From contig DBXB01000006.1 of NCBI GenBank assembly GCA_002309155.1, positions 56,164 through 73,732 of the forward strand: DNA of 17,569 nt, given 5' to 3'. Under the pieces are notes generated by a model. It did no database searches. It was not told the origin of the DNA and saw only the letters and a program-made list of their open reading frames with translations. Origin of the DNA: Bacteroidales bacterium UBA1223. GTDB taxonomy: Bacteria > Bacteroidota > Bacteroidia > Bacteroidales > P3. A program made the translations under genes and the position numbers. The stretch's first letter is position 1, and each line of letters begins with the position of its first letter. Below, piece by piece: positions 8,126-15,303 of the stretch.

Positions 8126-8218
8126 AACAATGTCAAAATAGTATATCAAAAACGACACATGTGAAATATTATTGCAGATGTACAAGAATTTTCCAACTCG
8201 CCGGTACGCCCACGTGAA

Positions 8219-8240
8219 GAAAGAGTCAGCTGACTCTTTC
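8219..8240. repeat. 22-bp perfect palindrome, possible terminator of the antiporter gene
   Basis: The sequence from GAAAGAGTCAG (8219-8229) to CTGACTCTTTC (8230-8240) is perfectly self-complementary over 22 bp. It lies 25 bp past the antiporter stop codon on the minus strand. On that strand the right arm ends TTTCTTC, a weak T-rich tail, so intrinsic termination is plausible. A dimeric-protein operator ahead of the S41 gene is the alternative. Confidence 0.6.
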
Positions 8241-8264
8241 GATGGCGAAGCGGCGAATAAAAAC

Positions 8265-10511
8265 TCACTCCCTTGTGAACTTATGGATGTCGAGTTCCTC
8301 GGGCGAGACAAACCATACAATGTCGCCCTTATTGAATTGAGTATTCGACTGAGGATTCATAATCTGCCGGTTGTCGCGCTCAATAGCGATAATCATGGCA
8401 TGGTAATGCTGGGCAAACTGCGACTCAGCGATGGTAAGTCCGACGAATGGGTTGTCGTCATTCACCTTCAGACGGTAGATATTCAACTCGTTGTCGCTAT
8501 GGTCATGGATAAGGATGTCGGGCTCAACCTCGAGCACCGAACGCAGATGCGATATCTGATCCTCGTTACCCATCACCGACAGACGGTCGCCGGGGAGTAT
8601 CAGCATCTCTTTGGCAGGCAGGTCGTAGACCACTCCTGCCCTCTCAATGGAGACGACATTGATGCCGTAGTCCTCACGGAAATTGGTATCCATGAGCCTT
8701 CGACCCGAAAATGGCGAATACTGTGTCACCGGGATTCTCTCGAGATAAAAATTGTTCTCAAGAAGAGTGGGAATCTTAAACGACTGCTGGGCCTGCCGTG
8801 AGTTGAAGTTCGAGACGAACTGGTTCTCGATACGCTGATAGAATCCCGTGGCTCGACGCGACACCATAAGCACCAGCACGATGAGTACGGCGAGGATGAC
8901 CAGGAAACCTGCCGCCATATGTATATAGCGGCCTATGACGAGTCCGCAGAAGAAGAGCGTGAGGAAATAACGCAACAGCAGGACAGGAATGACCACCACA
9001 TGACTGTATTCCTTTGAGTCGAGCAACTCTCGTATCTTCGCACGATTAACGTTCCTAACAGCCAGAGCCCACAGGAAAGGAGACATCACCAGCAGAGTTG
9101 CTATAGTTCCCAGCAAGTTGCCCCAAAACGATGGATTGCCACTGTCATTCACCAGCACACTGTTGAGGAAGGGCTGGAGGAGCATGAACGAGATAAGGCA
9201 GAGGGCGGCATTGATAGCGCTATAGATAAGTATTGACGAGAACTGCTTCTTTAGGAAGAGACGCACCGACACCTTCTGGTTAGCCTGCTTTGCCGACGTG
9301 CTGTAACGTTCCAGCACATCCTTGAGTTTCTGTGGCAACAAAGGATCCACCAGTCTGTAGAACGGCGTGGCGGCCTTGATCATGTATGGAGTGACAAAGG
9401 TTGTCACTATAGAGACCGACACTATGATTGGATAAATATCGGGATTGATGACACCGAACGAGAGTCCCAGTCCCGCTATGATGAACGAGAACTCACCGAT
9501 CTGACAGAAACAGAAACCCGACTGGATGGCGGTCTTGATATTCTTACCAGAGAGGATGATGCCCAGCGTGGCGGCCGACGATTTGACAACAATCACCGTG
9601 GCGGCGATGACAAGTATCGGAACAATGTATTTGACCAGGATATGAGGGTCGACGAGCATACCCACAGAGACGAAGAATATGGCGCAGAATAGGTTCTTGA
9701 TTGGGGTGATGATGCGGTGGATGACGTCAGCCTCAATGGTCTCAGCGAGTATGGCACCCATAACGAAGGCACCGAGAGCCGTGGAAAAACCTGCATAGGA
9801 GGCGAGCACCACCATTCCGAAACAGAGACCTACCGCAACGATGCAGAGCGTTTCCTCGGTCATATAGCGGCGCATCCATTTCAAGAATGTCGGAATCAGG
9901 AATATGCCGAAAGTAAACCAGACTATCAGGAAAAAGACCAACTTGACAAGACTCATCACCAGCTGACCGCCGTCGAAACTCTTGCTCACCGATATGGTCG
10001 AGAGCAGCACCAGGAGAAGCACGGCAATCATGTCCTCCACAACAAGCACGGCGGTAACCGACGAGGTGAATTTATGCTGCTTGAGTTTCAAGTCCTCGAA
10101 CGACTTGATGATAATCGATGTCGACGATATGGAGAGCATGCACCCCAGGAAGATGCACTCCATGGATTTCCACCCCAGTATGCGTCCCACCGTTGATCCC
10201 ACCAGAAACATTATCACCAGCTCGGTAAAGGCTGTGATGGCACCCGTTGCACCAACTTTCTTAAGTTTCTTGATGCTGAATTCCAAACCCAATGCAAACA
10301 TCAGGAACACTATTCCAATATCGCTCCACACATGCACATCGGTGGCGTCTTTTACAGCGGGAAACCATGGGAAATAAGGACCTATAAAAAAACCCGCCAC
10401 GATATATCCGAGGACGAGGGGTTGCTTGAGCCATTTGAAGAGTACAGTGATGACACCTGCGGTGACCAGAATAATCGAAAGGTCAAGAAAGAGAGGAGGC
10501 AAAGAAGACAT
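8265..10511 (-). CDS. CPA2-type cation:proton antiporter with C-terminal TrkA-C (RCK-C) domains
   Basis: This 748-residue membrane antiporter probably exchanges K+ or Na+ for H+. The Na+/H+ exchanger domain covers about 10-385. It includes the conserved N-terminal LGYIVAGFFIGP, the family's ALGLEFS (74-79), an acidic pair E159-D160 in VLVVED where KefC-type proteins have Gln-Asp, and FSTALGAFVMGAILAET. A second hydrophobic block (about 425-550, four segments) links to two tandem cytosolic TrkA-C-like regulatory domains at about 595-662 and 678-740. No full nucleotide-binding RCK-N Rossmann domain is evident. The ATG at 10511 lies about 25 nt from the predicted transcription start of a minus-strand -7 box (10542-10549). 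The exact ion is not predictable. Confidence 0.92.
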   Translation of the reverse strand: MSSLPPLFLDLSIILVTAGVITVLFKWLKQPLVLGYIVAGFFIGPYFPWFPAVKDATDVHVWSDIGIVFLMFALGLEFSIKKLKKVGATGAITAFTELVIMFLVGSTVGRILGWKSMECIFLGCMLSISSTSIIIKSFEDLKLKQHKFTSSVTAVLVVEDMIAVLLLVLLSTISVSKSFDGGQLVMSLVKLVFFLIVWFTFGIFLIPTFLKWMRRYMTEETLCIVAVGLCFGMVVLASYAGFSTALGAFVMGAILAETIEADVIHRIITPIKNLFCAIFFVSVGMLVDPHILVKYIVPILVIAATVIVVKSSAATLGIILSGKNIKTAIQSGFCFCQIGEFSFIIAGLGLSFGVINPDIYPIIVSVSIVTTFVTPYMIKAATPFYRLVDPLLPQKLKDVLERYSTSAKQANQKVSVRLFLKKQFSSILIYSAINAALCLISFMLLQPFLNSVLVNDSGNPSFWGNLLGTIATLLVMSPFLWALAVRNVNRAKIRELLDSKEYSHVVVIPVLLLRYFLTLFFCGLVIGRYIHMAAGFLVILAVLIVLVLMVSRRATGFYQRIENQFVSNFNSRQAQQSFKIPTLLENNFYLERIPVTQYSPFSGRRLMDTNFREDYGINVVSIERAGVVYDLPAKEMLILPGDRLSVMGNEDQISHLRSVLEVEPDILIHDHSDNELNIYRLKVNDDNPFVGLTIAESQFAQHYHAMIIAIERDNRQIMNPQSNTQFNKGDIVWFVSPEELDIHKFTRE

Positions 10512-10541
10512 TCAGACCAGAGATTAAAGATTTCGAATTTG

Positions 10542-10549
10542 CAAATTTA
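10542..10549 (-). promoter_or_regulatory. Bacteroidetes -7 box (TAAATTTG) for the antiporter gene
   Basis: On the minus strand the sequence reads TAAATTTGCAAATTC, matching the Bacteroidetes sigma-ABfr -7 consensus TAnnTTTG. It would start RNA about 25 nt before the antiporter ATG. No clear TTTG -33 element is seen at the right spacing. Confidence 0.6.
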
Positions 10550-10591
10550 CGAAGTTTTTAGGGATTATTAATAATTTACGTTAATTTTATT

Positions 10592-10599
10592 TAACTTTG
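10592..10599 (+). promoter_or_regulatory. Bacteroidetes -7 box (TAACTTTG) for the 10731 operon
   Basis: TAACTTTGCAAATAC matches TAnnTTTG and shares TTTGCAAAT with the oppositely oriented box 43 bp away, giving a divergent promoter pair. The transcript would have a leader of about 125 nt that includes the TTCAC repeats. Confidence 0.6.
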
Positions 10600-10664
10600 C
10601 AAATACAATAGCGAACAACAAAAGCAAACAGCAAACTGAATTTCAACGCATCAGAATTAATAAT

Positions 10665-10730
10665 TCACAATTCACCAATATATCATTTGTCAATTCACCA
10701 TTCACAATTCACCATTCACCTATATCAACA
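10665..10730. repeat. NNTTCAC heptamer array ending in an ATATCAAC unit at a start codon
   Basis: Units AATTCAC, AATTCAC, then a 16-bp break, then AATTCAC, CATTCAC, AATTCAC, CATTCAC, followed by CTATATCAACA and the ATG at 10731. The words match the heptamers at 4669-4731 and the octamers at 15256-15303. Confidence 0.85.
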
Positions 10731-11453
10731 ATGAAAAAACAAGACTGGATACTTATTTTGTGTGTCGTCATCGTATTGGCACCCTTCTTCATCCCTGCTA
10801 CGGGATTCTTCGCATGGTTCTGCAGCGCCACAGCAGCACACCCCTACATCATGGCCTTCTTCAAGTTCGCCATTCTCGCCACCCTCGGTGAATGCCTGGC
10901 CCTGCGCATCCGCAAGGGTGCCTACAACGAGCCTGGCTTCGGCGTCCTTCCCCGCATGATAGTCTGGGGCTTCCTGGGCATGGCCATAGCCATGTCGATG
11001 GTCATCTTCAAGGCCGGCGTCCCTGCCTTCCTCGGTTCCGTGGCTGACGCCCTCACCGGCAACAGCGGTCACGCCGCCGTATACGCCACCACATTCAAGG
11101 CGGCAGAGCTCACATGGGGCAAGCTTGGCATAGCCTTTGCCGTCAGCGTGCTGATGAACAGTATCTTCGCTCCCGTCATGATGACCTTCCACAAATGCAC
11201 CGACATCCATATCACCGACAATGGTGGCACAGTCCGCGGCCTCTTCCGTCCCATGAAGATGCGCGAGATCATGAGCAAAAAGGTCAACTGGGACGTCCAG
11301 TGGAACCTGGTCATCAAGAAGACCATCCCCCTCTTCTGGTTCCCGATGCACACCATCACCTTTATCCTGCCTCCCACTTTCCAGGTACTCTTCGCCGCCC
11401 TGCTCGGCGTGGCACTGGGACTCATTCTCGCACTTGCCGGTGGCAAGAAATAG
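10731..11453 (+). CDS. Polytopic membrane protein of unknown function, possibly Mpv17/PMP22-like
   Basis: This is a 240-residue hydrophobic protein with about five membrane segments: roughly 6-30, 38-58, 75-100, 130-150 and 196-236. FKFAILATLGECLALRI (44-60) resembles the early GDxxAQ-type helix of Mpv17/PMP22 proteins. The C-terminal IPLFWFPMHTITFILPPTFQ (199-218) resembles that family's WPxxQxxNFxxVPxxxR end. The similarity is my impression by eye, not a computed hit, and the family's function (membrane channel or homeostasis) is itself unclear. It is the first gene after the -7 box at 10592. The outer-membrane protein gene follows after 70 bp, so the two are probably co-transcribed. Confidence 0.5.
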   Translation: MKKQDWILILCVVIVLAPFFIPATGFFAWFCSATAAHPYIMAFFKFAILATLGECLALRIRKGAYNEPGFGVLPRMIVWGFLGMAIAMSMVIFKAGVPAFLGSVADALTGNSGHAAVYATTFKAAELTWGKLGIAFAVSVLMNSIFAPVMMTFHKCTDIHITDNGGTVRGLFRPMKMREIMSKKVNWDVQWNLVIKKTIPLFWFPMHTITFILPPTFQVLFAALLGVALGLILALAGGKK

Positions 11454-11458
11454 CATTA

Positions 11459-11498
11459 GGAGTTAAGGGAAGTTAAGAGGAGTTAAAGGAGTTAAGAG
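11459..11498. repeat. GGAGTTAA tandem repeat
   Basis: Four units with the core GGAGTTAA or GGAAGTTAA (period 9-11) lie just after the stop codon of the membrane-protein gene. The same core appears at 3002-3020, at 3092-3100 and, inverted, around 3264-3290. Confidence 0.85.
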
Positions 11499-11523
11499 AC
11501 AAACCATTGATATTCTGTCAAAT

Positions 11524-12750
11524 ATGATAAAAAAATCATTATTGCTGGCGACAATGGTGGCCGTTATGACATCGGCTATGGGTCAGAGCGACACCACCCG
11601 CAAGTTCAAGTTCGACTTCCACGGCTTCGTCAACCCCCACTACTATGCCGACAGCCGTAGCGTAGTGGGCGGCCGTGAGGACATGATGCATTTCTATCCC
11701 AAGCCCGTCGGACTCGACGCTCAGGGCATCGACACCAACGACGGATGGCAGGCAAACATGATGGCTATCACGGCACGTCTGGGACTGCGGGTCACGGGAC
11801 CCGACGCCCTGGGTGCACATACGTCGGCCTATGTGGAAGGCGACTTCACAGGCTCCACCAATGCCACCATCAACAACCTGCGACTGCGGCACGCTTACAT
11901 AGATCTTTTGTGGAAGAATCACGGACTGTTGATAGGCCAATACTGGTATCCTATGCAGATTCACGAAGTGATGCCTCTCACCAACCCCCTAAATATGGGA
12001 GCACCATTCGCACTTTACGCCCGCCAGCCGCAGGTGCGCTACGAATATCATCTACTAGGACTCGAGGCTGTGGCCGCCGCATCCTGGCAACTTGACAATA
12101 TGAGCCAGGGTGAACTCAACGGCCAGCATATCAGTTCGACTGCATTTGCACGCCACAGTCTCATCCCCGAACTTACGGCACAGCTACGCTACAACGGCGA
12201 CAAAATCTTTTTCGGCGCAGCAGTTAACGCAAAGACCATCCAGCCTCAGATACCAGTTACGACCCTCGACAAACGCCTTCACACTTCGCTCTCCTACACG
12301 CTGTTCGGCAAAATAAAACTCGGTCCAGTAACCATTAAGGCGCAGACACTGCTGAACAACAGCCTCTACGAAGGATGCTCATTGGGAGGATATGCCTTCC
12401 TATACGGAAGCAGTATGAACCACGCTTTCGTGCGCGACTGGCATTTCAACACCGTCTGGCTCGACATTTCGAGAAACAGGGGGCGACTGCGGCCCGGTCT
12501 CTTCGCCGGCTATGCCAAGCGGGGCTATATTGTCGAACCAACCGAAGACTTTCTGCATATAGAGACATTCGGCCGAGGGGATAACTTATCGTACCTTTGG
12601 CGCATACAGCCAAGAATGACATTCTACCTAAGCGATATTATGTTCTGCACCGCCGAAGCGGAATACACCTATGCCAACTACCTCACTAACAACGGCCCCG
12701 ACCCTGTGGGTAACCTTAGACTCTCTCTGACTCTCCAATATAACTTCTAA
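11524..12750 (+). CDS. Outer-membrane beta-barrel (porin-like) protein
   Basis: This 408-residue protein has a signal peptide (MIKKSLLLATMVAVMTSAMG, cleavage near residue 20, no lipobox Cys). The mature part is built of alternating aromatic/polar strands, for example KFDFHGFVNPHYYAD, AHTSAYVEGDFTG and NLRLRHAYIDLLW. It ends in LSLTLQYNF, a classic C-terminal Phe beta-signal for BAM insertion. The motif HGLLIGQYWYPMQ, with one strand pair per 20-25 residues, fits a 16-18-strand porin such as the DcaP-like or phosphate-selective type, but no specific family can be named with certainty. The substrate is unknown. It lies between the membrane protein gene and the histidinol-phosphatase gene (15-bp gap), suggesting a three-gene transcript. 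Confidence 0.8.
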   Translation: MIKKSLLLATMVAVMTSAMGQSDTTRKFKFDFHGFVNPHYYADSRSVVGGREDMMHFYPKPVGLDAQGIDTNDGWQANMMAITARLGLRVTGPDALGAHTSAYVEGDFTGSTNATINNLRLRHAYIDLLWKNHGLLIGQYWYPMQIHEVMPLTNPLNMGAPFALYARQPQVRYEYHLLGLEAVAAASWQLDNMSQGELNGQHISSTAFARHSLIPELTAQLRYNGDKIFFGAAVNAKTIQPQIPVTTLDKRLHTSLSYTLFGKIKLGPVTIKAQTLLNNSLYEGCSLGGYAFLYGSSMNHAFVRDWHFNTVWLDISRNRGRLRPGLFAGYAKRGYIVEPTEDFLHIETFGRGDNLSYLWRIQPRMTFYLSDIMFCTAEAEYTYANYLTNNGPDPVGNLRLSLTLQYNF

Positions 12751-12765
12751 CACATTATTTCACTC

Positions 12766-13614
12766 TTGAAAACCAATTACCACACCCACTGCCGCTACTG
12801 CGACGGCAAAGGCGAACCACGTGAATATGTGGAATACGCCATCTCCAGAGGATTCTCGGCATTGGGATTCTCCGGACACTGCCCTCTGCCCTACCCTAAC
12901 AAATACTCCATCAAGAAAGAGCAATACACAGAATACTGCGACACCATCCGCAGTCTGAAAGACGAATACCACGACCGCATCGACATACGGCTGGGACTTG
13001 AGATAGACTATATTCCCGGCATGCAGGAGGACTTCTCTCCCCTCATCAATGAGGGAGGTCTGGAATACAGCATCGGCAGCGTGCACCTTGTCACCCCTCC
13101 CGGACACGAGGAGGCACTCCGCGAAGGTGCCGACAACGTTCTTGACCACCTCTGGTATATCGACGGAGGCAAGACCGAACCTTACGACGAAGGTCTGCAA
13201 CGTTTCTTTGGCGGCGACATACGCCTGGCGGTAAAGACATTCTTCTACCAGAACAACGCCATGATAGAGAGGAACACCCCCACCGTCATAGGACATATCG
13301 ACAAGGTGGCGATGAACAACAAGGGACGATTCTTCAGCAATGACGAGTCTTGGTACCGCGACCTGCTCTACGAGACTCTCCACCTCCTCGCCGAGAAAGG
13401 ATGCATCTGCGAGATAAACACCCGTGGCATCTACAAGGGTCGCCACGACGACTACTATCCCTCTCGCCAAGCCATCCGCTATATGGATACCCTCGGCATT
13501 CCCGTCATCGTCAGCACAGACGCACATCTGCCCGAAGACATCGACAAATTCGAGGGCGCCTACGAGTTCCTTCACGACATAGGCTATCACAACATCGTGA
13601 CTTCTTTAGACTAG
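12766..13614 (+). CDS. PHP-family histidinol-phosphatase (HisK type)
   Basis: This is a 282-residue PHP-domain phosphoesterase that probably converts L-histidinol phosphate to L-histidinol, the penultimate step of histidine synthesis. Metal-site residues appear in PHP order: H6-x-H8 (NYHTHC), H38 (SGHCPLP), E79 (LGLEIDY), H107 (IGSVHLV), H177 (VIGHIDK) and D252-x-H254 (STDAHLPED). The start is TTG at 12766. It gives MKTNYHTH, the normal family N-terminus, and no ATG exists before the HxH motif, so the TTG is well supported. It starts 15 bp after the preceding stop. No other his genes are in the window, so a different phosphomonoester substrate remains possible. Its TAG stop lies within the first CTAGA repeat unit. 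Confidence 0.9.
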   Translation: MKTNYHTHCRYCDGKGEPREYVEYAISRGFSALGFSGHCPLPYPNKYSIKKEQYTEYCDTIRSLKDEYHDRIDIRLGLEIDYIPGMQEDFSPLINEGGLEYSIGSVHLVTPPGHEEALREGADNVLDHLWYIDGGKTEPYDEGLQRFFGGDIRLAVKTFFYQNNAMIERNTPTVIGHIDKVAMNNKGRFFSNDESWYRDLLYETLHLLAEKGCICEINTRGIYKGRHDDYYPSRQAIRYMDTLGIPVIVSTDAHLPEDIDKFEGAYEFLHDIGYHNIVTSLD

Positions 13615-13655
13615 AAAACCTAGAAGACCTAGACTTTCTAGACATTTTAGAGGTC
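13611..13655. repeat. CTAGA+NNNN tandem array (period 9, five units)
   Basis: Units CTAGAAAAC, CTAGAAGAC, CTAGACTTT, CTAGACATT and TTAGAGGTC. The first unit contains the TAG stop codon of the histidinol-phosphatase. It has the same core and period as 4624-4668. Confidence 0.9.
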
Positions 13656-13656
13656 T

Positions 13657-13683
13657 ATGCCGAGCCACGCTACGGCATTTTTT
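13657..13683 (+). terminator. Intrinsic terminator after the histidinol-phosphatase gene
   Basis: The arms ATGCCG (13657-13662) and CGGCAT (13673-13678) enclose a 10-nt loop and are followed by a run of six T (13678-13683). The site is 43 bp past the stop codon and fits a Rho-independent terminator for the 10731-13614 operon. Confidence 0.7.
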
Positions 13684-13942
13684 CATTTTCCCATCCTTTT
13701 TTCTGTTTTTCACCGTCTTACGGCATTATTGCACAATGATTCACAACAAGTCATTATCGTGCATATAGCTGAATAATAGCTCTTTCTGTTTAAGAACGAA
13801 TCATTTGGCTGTACTTTTGCATCGTCTTTCGCCCCCGGAGAGTGACGAGGCAGACAGGTGCACATGTCCGGTCTTGGAAGTCAAAGGAGAAAACAGAGAC
13901 AGCAATTAATTCAAATTATTAACATTTTAAATTCTTATTATC
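13684..13942. other. Intergenic region and structured leader of the DUF6266 gene
   Basis: No gene is seen here. After the terminator the sequence is AT-rich up to the -7 box at 13812. The predicted leader (from about 13826) opens with a GC-rich segment in which CCGGA (13835-13839) can pair with TCCGG (13867-13871), enclosing GACAGGTGCACATGTC, itself an imperfect palindrome. A/T-rich sequence then leads to the ATG at 13943. Confidence 0.5.
13812..13819 (+). promoter_or_regulatory. Bacteroidetes -7 box (TACTTTTG) for the DUF6266 gene
   Basis: TACTTTTGCATC at 13812-13823 matches TAnnTTTG and is identical over 12 bp to the box before the helix-turn-helix gene (16439-16450). It predicts a leader of about 117 nt. 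No convincing -33 TTTG is seen. Confidence 0.6.
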
Positions 13943-14578
13943 ATGGGAAAAATAAGACAAGGAATCCTCGGAGGATTCTCAGGTAAGGTAGGACCCGTCA
14001 TCGGTTCCTCATGGAAAGGTAAAGCAGTCATGCGTTCCATAGCTCTCAGCTACAACGACGCCAACACTCAGGCACAGCAGGAGGTGCGAGCCCGATTCTC
14101 GCTCTTAGGCAAGTTCCTGGCCAACATCAACGGCTTCATCGGCGTAGGCTTTGCCAAGCAAGCCGTAGGTATGACGGCACCCAATGCCGCCATGCAGATC
14201 AACTACGACACCGCCGTTACTGGCACCTGGCCTAACCTCAGCATCGCCTACAACAACACCCTGGTCTCCTATGGCAAGGTCGACCTGCCCTTCAACCCGT
14301 CGGCTTCCATCGACTCAGGCAGTCTGCAGGTCTCTTGGTCGGACAACAGTGGGTTGGGCGACGCCGAAGCCAACGACAACGTGATGCTTCTCCTCTACAA
14401 CCCTGCCAAGAACCAGGCAGTCTACACCACCGAAGCCGCCGTACGCTCGGATCGCAACGCCTCCTTCACCGTACCAACGGCATGGACCGGTGACGCCGCC
14501 GAGACCTATCTCGCAATGCGACGCGCCAAGAGTGGCGAGACCAGCAAGTCGTTCTACCTCGGCAGTCTGACTATCTAA
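13943..14578 (+). CDS. DUF6266 family protein of unknown function
   Basis: This 211-residue protein has the hallmark N-terminus of the Bacteroidetes DUF6266 family, MGKIRQGILGGFSGKVGPVI followed by GSSWKGKAVMR. A conserved central segment follows (GFAKQAVGMTAPNAAMQINY, residues about 70-89). The second half, rich in Ser, Asn and Asp, predicts beta-strands (residues about 115-210, for example SLQVSWSDNSG and VMLLLYNPAKNQAVYTTEA), suggesting a fibronectin- or Ig-like fold. There is no signal peptide or membrane segment. The ATG at 13943 is the only start that preserves the family's MGKI-type opening. It has its own promoter and a strong terminator 32 bp downstream, so it may be a mono-cistronic unit. 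Function is unknown; I recognise the family only by its N-terminal signature. Confidence 0.8.
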   Translation: MGKIRQGILGGFSGKVGPVIGSSWKGKAVMRSIALSYNDANTQAQQEVRARFSLLGKFLANINGFIGVGFAKQAVGMTAPNAAMQINYDTAVTGTWPNLSIAYNNTLVSYGKVDLPFNPSASIDSGSLQVSWSDNSGLGDAEANDNVMLLLYNPAKNQAVYTTEAAVRSDRNASFTVPTAWTGDAAETYLAMRRAKSGETSKSFYLGSLTI

Positions 14579-14610
14579 CAGTCACTCATGTCATCAAACC
14601 AACAACGACC

Positions 14611-14646
14611 GATGGCGGTTCCGTGCGGAGCCGCCATCTTTTTTTT
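14611..14646 (+). terminator. Strong intrinsic terminator after the DUF6266 gene
   Basis: GATGGCGG (14611-14618) pairs perfectly with CCGCCATC (14631-14638). The stem continues through TCC/GGA around a small GTGC loop, making about 12 bp, and is followed by eight T. It stands between two same-strand genes and no promoter is visible after it. Confidence 0.88.
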
Positions 14647-14665
14647 CATCAAAAAACCAACAGTT

Positions 14666-15190
14666 ATGAAACCATCCAACAACCTTTTCGCCCTTGTCAG
14701 GGCATACGACACCGTCACGCCACCGGCGCATGACAAAGATGAGATGATACTCCAGTCTCAGTCATTTCTCATGATGATGGAACCCTATGCCAAAGCCATA
14801 ACCCCACTTTTCGAGAATTACACTAAGAAATCCCCAGCAGTGCAAAACCGTTTTGACGCAGTGATGAGCATAGCCAGCGACATAGGACTGGATTTCCTTT
14901 TCGCCACTGATCTCCCCGATGCTGTGCGACGGCAAGCAGGCAAGAGCGACATCCGTGCGGCCATCAACTCCATTCCAGAGTTCTGTGGCACGATGCGCTC
15001 AGAACTTCAAGAACAGATGAAGCATTACGGAATCCGCCAGACGACACGACGCAGCGTCGAGTTCGACCTCTTCTATGGCCTTACCCTCTTCACCTTCGGC
15101 AGAACCAAGATTGAAGGTGAAATAGTCTATGCACCCTATGTGCTCCACCCCTTCTTCCGCTTCACGCAACAGACAACAAGAAGAGATTAA
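14666..15190 (+). CDS. Hypothetical protein, 174 residues, unrecognised
   Basis: I do not recognise this protein. It is mostly helical and soluble in appearance, with no signal peptide. Visible features are an acidic/hydrophobic N-terminal half (MKPSNNLFALVRAYDTVTPP), a Met-rich stretch SFLMMMEPYAKAI, a basic middle and an aromatic C-terminal segment ending FRFTQQTTRRD. The start is set at 14666 (ATG, MKPSNN). An upstream in-frame ATG at 14588 would place the terminator hairpin and its T-tract inside the coding region, translating the T-tract as consecutive Phe. It follows the DUF6266 gene by 87 bp and may depend on terminator read-through. The stop codon opens directly into a GGTTTAAA repeat. 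Co-function with DUF6266 is only a positional guess. Confidence 0.7.
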   Translation: MKPSNNLFALVRAYDTVTPPAHDKDEMILQSQSFLMMMEPYAKAITPLFENYTKKSPAVQNRFDAVMSIASDIGLDFLFATDLPDAVRRQAGKSDIRAAINSIPEFCGTMRSELQEQMKHYGIRQTTRRSVEFDLFYGLTLFTFGRTKIEGEIVYAPYVLHPFFRFTQQTTRRD

Positions 15191-15237
15191 AAGGGTTTAA
15201 AGGGTTTAAAAGGTTTTAAAGGTTTAAAAAGTTAAAG
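15188..15237. repeat. GGTTTAAA tandem array at a stop codon
   Basis: About five units of the GGGTTTAAA/GGTTTTAAA type (period 9-11) begin within the TAA stop of the 174-residue gene. They are the inverse-strand form of the TTTAAAACC array at 2610-2686. Confidence 0.88.
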
Positions 15238-15255
15238 AATAGATCTCAATTCACC

Positions 15256-15303
15256 ATATCAACATATCAACGTATCAACGTATCAACATATCACCATATC
15301 ACC
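15256..15303. repeat. ATATCAAC octamer array (six units)
   Basis: ATATCAAC x2, GTATCAAC x2, ATATCACC x2, perfectly in register with period 8. Variants come in identical adjacent pairs, suggesting expansion by unit-pair duplication. Confidence 0.95.

Noticed and set aside
8123..8320. N-terminal extension of the S41 protease to 8320
   Set aside because: It would place 65 unrelated residues before a clear signal peptide and overlap the antiporter's 3' end and the palindrome.
10725..11456. A 243-codon minus-strand frame matching the 10731 gene almost end to end
   Set aside because: It is a Gly/Glu/His-rich shadow. The plus-strand frame has clear membrane segments, an upstream promoter and a sensible start.
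12760..13590. A 276-codon minus-strand open frame over the histidinol-phosphatase gene
   Set aside because: The plus-strand frame carries all PHP metal ligands in order; the antisense frame shows only Val-rich low-information sequence.
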